Assembly (NCBI GenBank): GCA_035541995.1
Contig: DATKMG010000654.1
Location: 1 to 13,166 of the forward strand
DNA from: DATKMG01 sp035541995
Lineage (GTDB): Bacteria; Acidobacteriota; Terriglobia; Versatilivoradales; Versatilivoraceae
Direction of reading: 5' to 3'
Length of the DNA stretch: 13,166 bases
Positions 8,381 through 13,166 of this stretch are shown in pieces. A model generated the notes under the pieces. It searched no databases. It was not told the DNA's origin and was given only the letters and a program-made list of their open reading frames with translations. Each line of letters starts with the position of its first letter. Within the stretch, counting starts at the first letter, position 1. Position numbers and translations under genes: made by a program.

Positions 8381-9136
8381 TCACCCTCGGCGTTTGGCCT
8401 TGAGTACCTGACGGTCTTCTAATCTTGTTGAATTCCTCGTCCGATTTTTTGCCACTTCCAATAGCTTCTGTTCATGCTGATCGGCCGAGACGGCAAAGAT
8501 GCATTTGGCCGCCTCGAGGCCGAGATACTGAGGCACACGCTTCCCGCTCAACTTGATTTTCAAGGGGCCTTGAAAGGGAATCCGTTCCAAGAGGGAGAGG
8601 CTTCGGGAGGGGATCAGCCCCTGCTGTTCTAAGAAGGTCAGAAACCCCGGTTCGCGGCTCTTCACTTGAAGAATAGTGTACACTCCTGGTGGAGCGTCAG
8701 CCAAGCAGGTTAAGCGTTCCTCTTGCCGGTGTCCTGTTGCGTCCGGGATTACCTCTCCGTGAGGGTCTTTGGCAGGAAACCCCAGCAAAGCATCCAGCCT
8801 CTCCACAAAAAGGTCTGATACCACATGCTCCAGTCGCTCTGCCTCTTCATGCACCAGTTCCCAGCCATAGCCGAGCGTGCGGTGTAAAAACAATTCGATC
8901 AACCGATGGCGTCGGAGAACGTTGAGCGCGGATTGCCTGCCTTTGTCTGTTAGAGTTACTCCGTAGTACGGCCGATATTCCAGAAGGCCGGCCTTCTGAA
9001 GCTTCCTCATCATGTCGGTTACGGTGGCGTCGGCGACCGCCAGGCGCCGCGCCACCCCTGAGGTGCTGGCTCGCTCCTGCATATCCTCCAGATATAGAAT
9101 GGTCTTCAGGTAGTCTTCAACGGTACTTGTCAACAT
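8381..9136 (-). CDS. mntR: MntR/DtxR-family metal-dependent transcriptional repressor
   Basis: The protein has 251 residues from the ATG at 9136. It starts with a winged helix-turn-helix (about 5-65), then a helical dimerisation and metal-binding region (about 66-135), and a C-terminal FeoA/SH3-like domain (about 136-218) that the short Bacillus MntR lacks. In this numbering the metal ligands line up as Asp8, His77, Glu100, Glu103 and His104. Glu at position 100, where iron-sensing DtxR has Cys, and Asp8, where DtxR has Met, point to manganese sensing. Lys11 replaces the Glu11 of Bacillus MntR. The start was chosen because GTGGAG lies six bases upstream and the protein then begins like MntR. 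A GTG at 9148 is an alternative adding four residues. Residues beyond about 225 form a basic tail. With metal bound it should repress its own operon through the palindrome at 9178-9199. Confidence 0.92.
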   Translation of the reverse strand: MLTSTVEDYLKTILYLEDMQERASTSGVARRLAVADATVTDMMRKLQKAGLLEYRPYYGVTLTDKGRQSALNVLRRHRLIELFLHRTLGYGWELVHEEAERLEHVVSDLFVERLDALLGFPAKDPHGEVIPDATGHRQEERLTCLADAPPGVYTILQVKSREPGFLTFLEQQGLIPSRSLSLLERIPFQGPLKIKLSGKRVPQYLGLEAAKCIFAVSADQHEQKLLEVAKNRTRNSTRLEDRQVLKAKRRG

Positions 9137-9177
9137 CACCAGCTCCACTTTCAGGCAGGCATGGCTTGGGCTTAGGC

Positions 9178-9199
9178 ATATTTAGGCTAATCTAAATAT
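9178..9199. promoter_or_regulatory. Probable MntR/DtxR-type operator of the manganese operon
   Basis: The site is a 22-bp near-palindrome: perfect 8-bp arms ATATTTAG and CTAAATAT around a central GCTAAT, with 18 of 22 positions symmetric. The core TTTAGGCTAATCTAAA (9181-9196) resembles the DtxR/IdeR consensus half site GCTAACCTAA at nine of ten positions. It lies 42 bp upstream of the regulator start, where binding would block transcription. A further TTAGGC at 9172-9177 repeats the TTAGGC at 9182-9187, ten bases apart. Binding is inferred from the motif and the adjacent regulator gene. Confidence 0.72.
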
Positions 9200-9314
9200 T
9201 CTCTTCGAACAATAAAAAAATATACTTCTGCCGAGACTGTCAGGCTGAAGACTGAACTTCGGGAATTAATAATCCGATTCGCCAGCCGACTCTCATCCCA
9301 TGTCAATTATGGAC

Positions 9315-9342
9315 TTGCACTTAATGGGCTGAGTAATATAAT
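9315..9342 (+). promoter_or_regulatory. Strong sigma-70 promoter for the 9441 gene
   Basis: TTGCAC (9315-9320) and a perfect TATAAT (9337-9342) are separated by 16 bp, so initiation is expected near 9349. It is the best promoter match in the window. It is about 115 bp from the MntR-type operator, too far for simple occlusion by one bound dimer. Confidence 0.65.
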
Positions 9343-9440
9343 CAACCCAGAGTTCCGTCACGTAAGGACCTCGACGGGCAATGACATCCATCTAGTAATC
9401 TTATTTAACTAAAATCTTTATAACTTGGAGGATTGAGATT

Positions 9441-10016
9441 ATGCGGAACAAGCCATTTGATGACCTAAGATGGTATAGGGGGGGCTGGGCAGTCCTGACG
9501 GGTCTTGGTGTCATGCTTGCTTTCGCCCTGAGTTCAGATGTCCCTTGGAGTTTCGCTCAGTCCCAGCAGCAGCAGCAGCAGGAGGAGAAGACAGAAGAGA
9601 TTCCTAAGCCCCCCAAAGAAGATTTCACGGTCTCTGTTTACAAATCCTTGGATGAAAAAAAAGCAGAGAAACTGACCTTCAAAGACAAGTACAAGGCAGA
9701 CAAGGCCGAGGAGCCCGTGGAGATCGTCGTCACTTACTACAACTGGTCTGTTTCTCCCGAGGACTATTGGAATCGCCAGATCAACATTGAGACTAAGAAT
9801 AAAGAAGGATTTGTAATAGAGAAGATCAACAAATCCGGCTTTGGGGATCTTGGCTATGTTAAACCCGGGGACAAGAAAACCCTGGACTCCTTCAAAAAGG
9901 AGAAAATTACCGTATCAGGTAACACGGCGACTGCAACCATGGTAGACATGGAGATCGGCAAGGCCGAGAACGACCGTTATCACAGCCTCATGGAGAAGTT
10001 TGTCCTCAAGAAGTAA
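9441..10016 (+). CDS. Lysine-rich exported protein of unknown function with polyglutamine tract
   Basis: The protein has 191 residues. The ATG at 9441 has GGAGG nine bases upstream. An N-terminal hydrophobic segment (about residues 15-32) ending in SFA at 37-39 looks like a signal peptide with cleavage after Ala39. Mature protein would start with a Gln/Glu/Lys/Pro-rich linker, including six consecutive Gln residues (42-47), then a 130-residue domain rich in Lys and Glu with alternating strand-like stretches (EIVVTYYNWS, 94-103; EKITVSGNTATATMVDMEIG, 154-173). There is no cysteine and no recognised motif. I do not recognise the family; a periplasmic or surface beta-rich domain fits what is seen. 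It has the strongest promoter in the window, so it may be abundant. It precedes the STAS gene on the same strand. Confidence 0.85.
   Translation: MRNKPFDDLRWYRGGWAVLTGLGVMLAFALSSDVPWSFAQSQQQQQQEEKTEEIPKPPKEDFTVSVYKSLDEKKAEKLTFKDKYKADKAEEPVEIVVTYYNWSVSPEDYWNRQINIETKNKEGFVIEKINKSGFGDLGYVKPGDKKTLDSFKKEKITVSGNTATATMVDMEIGKAENDRYHSLMEKFVLKK
9564..9581 (+). repeat. (CAG)6 trinucleotide repeat inside the exported-protein gene
   Basis: Six exact CAG codons encode Gln42-Gln47, directly after the predicted signal-peptide cleavage site. The pure codon run, rather than a CAG/CAA mix, suggests slippage; copy changes would keep frame and alter only linker length. Confidence 0.85.
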
Positions 10017-10029
10017 CTCAGAAGTACAT

Positions 10030-10058
10030 TTGATTTATAAGATAAGATAGTTTATAGT
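10030..10058 (+). promoter_or_regulatory. Candidate sigma-70 promoter of the STAS gene
   Basis: TTGATT (10030-10035) and TATAGT (10053-10058) are spaced by exactly 17 bp, matching consensus at four and five of six positions. It starts 13 bp past the stop of the preceding gene and leaves a leader of about 55 nt before the ATG at 10121. Confidence 0.5.
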
Positions 10059-10120
10059 TCCGGCCTGGAATCTTGTGAGAGTTGATTTTCACCTACTCAT
10101 CCATTTAAGGAGGATCTCTA

Positions 10121-10474
10121 ATGGCTCTGTCGTTTGATTCTAAAATGGTAGGAAAAGTTTGTGTTCTCATTCCTAATGGCAAGATTGTAATAGGTGAAGA
10201 AGTCGCTGCCGTGAGGGAGAAAATCAAGGAGTTGCTCGGACAGGGCAATAAGAATATCCTGCTAAACTTTTCCAATGTTTCGTACATCGATAGTACTGGC
10301 GTCGGGGCGTTGGTTGGCAGTTTTACGACTATTCGCAATCAGGGTGGGCAAATGAAGTTGACCAACCTCAGTCAACGGGTACGGGACATTCTGTTGGTCA
10401 CCAAGCTCTTGACCGTTTTTGATGTCTACGAGAAGGAAGAAGACGCTATAGCCAGTTTCGGACCCAAAAACTAA
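10121..10474 (+). CDS. STAS-domain anti-sigma-factor antagonist (SpoIIAA/RsbV type)
   Basis: The protein is 117 residues, a single STAS domain of typical length. The signature ILLNFSNVSYIDSTGVGALV (46-65) includes Ser58 in DSTG, equivalent to the serine that is phosphorylated in SpoIIAA and RsbV. Dephosphorylated protein of this family binds the anti-sigma kinase and frees the sigma factor; phosphorylation switches it off. AAGGAGG lies eight bases upstream of the ATG. Neither an RsbW/SpoIIAB-type kinase, a PP2C phosphatase nor a sigma factor is seen nearby, so its partners must be encoded elsewhere or beyond the window. It is flanked by genes for exported proteins, and may control them or an envelope response; that is inference. 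The large Ser/Thr kinase at 2022-4958 is of a different (Hanks) type and is not the usual partner. Confidence 0.93.
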   Translation: MALSFDSKMVGKVCVLIPNGKIVIGEEVAAVREKIKELLGQGNKNILLNFSNVSYIDSTGVGALVGSFTTIRNQGGQMKLTNLSQRVRDILLVTKLLTVFDVYEKEEDAIASFGPKN

Positions 10475-10494
10475 GCTAATCCTATCGTCGTGAG

Positions 10495-10548
10495 TCCTTG
10501 CACTAAGAGAAAGGGCCTGGAAGGGATCCACGGCCCTTCTTGCAAGGA
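10495..10548 (+). terminator. Nested double hairpin after the STAS gene
   Basis: An outer perfect repeat TCCTTGCA (10495-10502) / TGCAAGGA (10541-10548) encloses an inner perfect repeat AAGGGCC (10511-10517) / GGCCCTT (10532-10538) with a 14-nt loop. The two stems could stack into one long hairpin with an asymmetric bulge, about 20 bp past the STAS stop. No T-run follows, so it may be a leaky terminator or a processing or stability element between the STAS gene and the next gene. Confidence 0.5.
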
Positions 10549-10557
10549 AGACTCGAA

Positions 10558-10571
10558 GTCGGGATCCCGAC
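10558..10571. promoter_or_regulatory. Perfect 14-bp palindrome abutting a start codon
   Basis: GTCGGGATCCCGAC is a perfect palindrome ending on the base before the ATG at 10572. It occupies the place of a ribosome-binding site, and no clear Shine-Dalgarno sequence is present there. It might be a protein operator or may limit translation initiation; either role is inference. Confidence 0.45.
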
Positions 10572-12434
10572 ATGAGATCCCTATTAAGGCATCCAGACCA
10601 AGACCTTAGTTCTCCTCCCTTGATTCGTCCTGTCCTTTGCTGTGCCGCTTTGGCCCTCATTTTTTCCTCGGGTTTCTTTTCACAAGCCTCTCACCACCGC
10701 CAGCCCCCAAACGGCGTGAAGGGACTGGTTGAACTCTACGGGATTACATCAGTTACGATCCTGCGTGGGGACGAGGATGAGTTCGCCGCAGAGATCTTGA
10801 AAAATGCGGTTCTACCTCTATTCAAAACTGTCAAAGTGTTTAGGGCAGGGGATAGGAAACCCGGGAAGGACCCTCTGGTGATGTATGTCGGGAGTTTCAG
10901 ATCTAATGTCCCGGCCAGCCTGGTCTTCAAGGACTCAGGCTTTTCAATAAAATGGGACACGCTTTCTGAAGGGAGCTATTTGTTGATGACTCGCCGCAAG
11001 GCGGGCAGTACGGTCATTTTCGTGACTGGAAGAGACCGCCTTGGAACGATTTACGCTGCCAACGATCTTAAGAATTATTACATTCGTGCCGGCCCTGGCA
11101 GGGTGCTTCTCAATGAATTGAATCTTGTCGAACAGGCCCGCCTGAAGTATCGCTGGGTGTCTCTTACTGGGCCCCTATTTCAGTCGAAAGTACGGAATCA
11201 AGAGATCAGTGAACCAGATGCTAACACTCAAAGGGAGAAAGCCGCCGGGAATGCTTTAGAGAGTTTTGGATTGCTGGTAGACAGGTTGAGCGCTGCCCGT
11301 GTGAATGGTCTGCTCGTTCGAGGGTTGCTCGAGATGGCAGGAGGAAACAACGGCGCGGTCGCTGAGTTCTGCAGGCTCTCCATGGAGAAGGGAGTCCCAA
11401 CGATCCCCGTCGTCACGGTAGGAGGTGGCGAGGGATTCGTGTCTGTGCCCGGACATCAATTTAATCTAATCTCACGTTCCCAAACACATCCCGAGCTCCG
11501 AGCAATCGGGGTTGACGGAAAGGCTATGGACCGGACCTTGTGCCCGTCCAGACTCGAAAATCAAAAGTGGTACAAGGAAGGAGTCAGTTGGTGGCATGCC
11601 AATTTCAAGGTGGGCGGCCTGCTTCTCGACACGAGCCCGTTGCTCTTGTGTTATTGTGCAGATTGCCGGAATGCTCGACTGGGAATGAAGGGAACAGATT
11701 CCGACTACTATCGAGAAGTGGCACGAATGGTCGGCATGGTGGGCTCCGGTGCCCAGGATTCAAATTCCAGTTACCTGATTTCCTATGCAACCCATATCGG
11801 ATTCGATCCTACCCTCTTGCCGCAGACCTACCATGACACACCTGCCCCGTATAGGAATTTCCCCCTGCTGGTTCCGAAAGAAGGCTCCTTTCCCACCGGT
11901 CTGGTGGGGGCAGTACCGGAGGACTTTATCGCTGTATGGGACCTCTTTCCAATGGTGGAACGGCATGGATGGCCCTCTCCATTCAAGGCGCCTGCCGCAC
12001 ATAACCTGGGGCAATTAGGCTGGTTAGGGGACAAAGCGGGAGATTGGCACCAACTATATTTCAAACGGATTCAGGAGATCACTCGTCATGCTCTCAGTAG
12101 TAATCTCGAAGGCCTAATCATGCCGCTAGACACTGTGGCTACCCTGCCAATCCCTGAAATCAACCTCCTTGCATTTGGAGAATTCGCTTACAATCCTACT
12201 GCTGATCCTTCCTCCTTCCTGAAGGTCAAGCTTTCTGGGCTTTATGGAAGCTCCGAAGGGGTCCGAAATCTATCCCAAATACTCGACTTACTTGAGGATG
12301 AAAACGGAATGCAGCCGCAGAACAAAGCTCAGGCTCTCAATCTAGCTCGACCGGTTTCTGATGGCGCACAAGGGGCTGAGAAGGTGCACTGGCGAGGACT
12401 GGTCAATTCCTTAGAGAACTGGAAAACTCCGTGA
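10572..12434 (+). CDS. Exported glycoside-hydrolase-like protein
   Basis: The protein has 620 residues. A hydrophobic segment at about 18-38 after a basic N-terminus looks like a signal peptide. The region 52-185 resembles the small alpha/beta domain that precedes the catalytic barrel in GH20, GH67 and related glycosidases, ending with RDRLGTIYAANDLKNYYIR (154-172) and then KYRWVSLTGP (192-201). A barrel-like central region follows, with LLLDTSPLLLCYCADCRNARLG (350-371, CxCxxC at Cys360, Cys362, Cys365), as in some DUF4838-type proteins. The C-terminal FGEFAYNPTADPSSFL (535-550) and LYG are also typical of such families. No catalytic pair can be assigned, so enzyme activity is unproven. The stop TGA overlaps the next start as GTGA, a sign of translational coupling with the gene after it. 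The start at 10572 lacks a good ribosome-binding site, and no nearby internal ATG would keep the signal peptide. Confidence 0.8.
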   Translation: MRSLLRHPDQDLSSPPLIRPVLCCAALALIFSSGFFSQASHHRQPPNGVKGLVELYGITSVTILRGDEDEFAAEILKNAVLPLFKTVKVFRAGDRKPGKDPLVMYVGSFRSNVPASLVFKDSGFSIKWDTLSEGSYLLMTRRKAGSTVIFVTGRDRLGTIYAANDLKNYYIRAGPGRVLLNELNLVEQARLKYRWVSLTGPLFQSKVRNQEISEPDANTQREKAAGNALESFGLLVDRLSAARVNGLLVRGLLEMAGGNNGAVAEFCRLSMEKGVPTIPVVTVGGGEGFVSVPGHQFNLISRSQTHPELRAIGVDGKAMDRTLCPSRLENQKWYKEGVSWWHANFKVGGLLLDTSPLLLCYCADCRNARLGMKGTDSDYYREVARMVGMVGSGAQDSNSSYLISYATHIGFDPTLLPQTYHDTPAPYRNFPLLVPKEGSFPTGLVGAVPEDFIAVWDLFPMVERHGWPSPFKAPAAHNLGQLGWLGDKAGDWHQLYFKRIQEITRHALSSNLEGLIMPLDTVATLPIPEINLLAFGEFAYNPTADPSSFLKVKLSGLYGSSEGVRNLSQILDLLEDENGMQPQNKAQALNLARPVSDGAQGAEKVHWRGLVNSLENWKTP

Positions 12435-13166
12435 GACTATACACCTGTTTTTGGATTGGATTACTGGTAATTCTGCTCCCCCCCGGAGTCAGCGCCAACA
12501 AACTCTTCGATAAGTCGGCCCGCAAACAAATGACAGTGTGGCTGAACGACGATTGTCAATGGCTGGTAAGTTCTGATACAGGAAAAGAAGTCACCAGTCC
12601 AGGAACTGTTCCCGTAGATCCCATGGTTACTGAGGCGACCATTGCACGAGCGCTGGTGGTCGGGTTCGAATTGACCAAAGACAACCCACAGTTTCTGCAG
12701 GACTCTCTTCGGCGCTGTGAGACGCTGTTGAGTCTCCAGAAAACGGTCAAGACTTCCAGGGGCAATGGAGGAGGTTGCTGGTTAGGAACAGCCGATCGCC
12801 AGGGCGACTTGGATCTTGGGGTCAATGGCATTATTGCAGGAGCCCTGACTCGGGTCTCGGCAGACGCAGACAATGCTTTAAGGAACAGGATTCTTGGTGC
12901 GGTAGAAAAATACGCACTTATGATTCTGGAAGGATGTGCCCAGGACCCCTTGAATAAAGGGCGGGAAAGTACCGCAGGCTGGATCGTTCAGGATGGAGAG
13001 CAGAAGGGAGCACTGGGGGCCGGATATTTGAAGGACCACGTGTCTAGGAAGCCTTCCACGATGGCCACTGCCGCCAATGCGGCGTTCTTTGCTCAACTCT
13101 TTTCAGTCACGCATAAGACCCAGTACCAGTCTCTGGCCAGAGAGGCAGTCCGATGGCTGATTGCTA
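12431..13166 (+). CDS. Exported protein, possible alpha/alpha-toroid carbohydrate-active partner (3' end outside window)
   Basis: The frame opens with GTG at 12431, four bases before the preceding gene ends (GTGA overlap), and stays open for 245 codons to the window edge. The N-terminus is a clear signal peptide: Arg2, an apolar stretch to about residue 16, and VSA at 20-22 with probable cleavage before Asn23. The remaining sequence is mostly helical with Gly/Ala-rich segments such as DLGVNGIIAGALTR and ATAANAAFFAQLF, a pattern seen in alpha/alpha-barrel polysaccharide lyases and unsaturated-sugar hydrolases. This fold is a guess; no family motif was recognised. Translation probably depends on the upstream glycosidase-like gene, since no Shine-Dalgarno sequence precedes the GTG. 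The two may act on the same polymer. Confidence 0.75.
   Translation, partial: MRLYTCFWIGLLVILLPPGVSANKLFDKSARKQMTVWLNDDCQWLVSSDTGKEVTSPGTVPVDPMVTEATIARALVVGFELTKDNPQFLQDSLRRCETLLSLQKTVKTSRGNGGGCWLGTADRQGDLDLGVNGIIAGALTRVSADADNALRNRILGAVEKYALMILEGCAQDPLNKGRESTAGWIVQDGEQKGALGAGYLKDHVSRKPSTMATAANAAFFAQLFSVTHKTQYQSLAREAVRWLIA

Larger units (their letters stand above)
9137..9440. other. Divergent intergenic region between mntR and the secreted-protein gene
   Basis: This 304-bp AT-rich region drives transcription in both directions. It holds the palindromic operator near the regulator side and a strong plus-strand promoter at 9315-9342, which leaves a leader of about 90 nt before the gene at 9441. 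I looked for a manganese riboswitch in that leader and saw no convincing one. The minus-strand -10/-35 elements could not be fixed. Confidence 0.6.

Noticed and set aside
9350..9440. A manganese riboswitch in the leader of the 9441 gene
   Set aside because: The neighbouring manganese operon made this worth checking, but I saw no paired helices or conserved loops of the yybP-ykoY type.
10262..10660. A 132-codon minus-strand frame over the STAS gene
   Set aside because: It is antisense to the conserved STAS signature and spans the structured leader; no homology is apparent.

Overview
The window looks like chromosomal DNA of an environmental bacterium, most likely an acidobacterium or a close relative. 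The main evidence is the large receptor-type Ser/Thr kinase on the minus strand. Its mix of PDZ, many membrane helices, GAF-like region, a CPxCGxCYDSG zinc-ribbon linker and a Pkn-type kinase domain is characteristic of Acidobacteriota. Base composition looks close to balanced by eye. I see no rRNA, tRNA, CRISPR array, insertion sequence or phage gene. The taxonomic call is inference.

Layout, left to right. (1) 137-1777, plus: an amidase-signature hydrolase with a twin-arginine-like leader, preceded by a CCAAA microsatellite. (2) 2022-4958, minus: the 978-residue receptor kinase, convergent with the amidase across 244 bp of noncoding or relic sequence. (3) 4959-5447: a 489-bp gap with a broken small reading frame and a strong inverted repeat. 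(4) 5448-6461, minus: an exported M48 zinc metalloprotease with its own plausible promoter. (5) 6572-9136, minus: a compact manganese operon transcribed as regulator (MntR/DtxR type), Nramp transporter (MntH), universal stress protein. A 22-bp palindrome of DtxR/MntR operator type lies directly upstream. (6) 9315 onward, plus: a divergent cluster of a lysine-rich exported protein of unknown function, a STAS anti-sigma-factor antagonist, a glycosidase-like exported protein, and a second exported protein cut by the window end. The last two share a GTGA stop/start overlap.

How the genes may work together. The manganese operon is self-contained: a metal-sensing repressor probably controls its own gene, the importer and a stress protein. 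The M48 protease and the kinase are probably separate envelope quality-control and signalling genes. The right-hand cluster is the least explained part. Three of its four products carry export signals, and the one cytoplasmic product is a STAS switch protein whose partner kinase/anti-sigma factor is not in the window. The glycosidase-like protein and its overlapping partner may form a two-protein unit acting on a polysaccharide, but no substrate can be read from the sequence.

The gene starting at the GTG at 12431 is open to the window edge. Several starts (protease, stress protein, regulator, transporter) are placed downstream of the longest possible start, on the basis of ribosome-binding sites and family N-termini.
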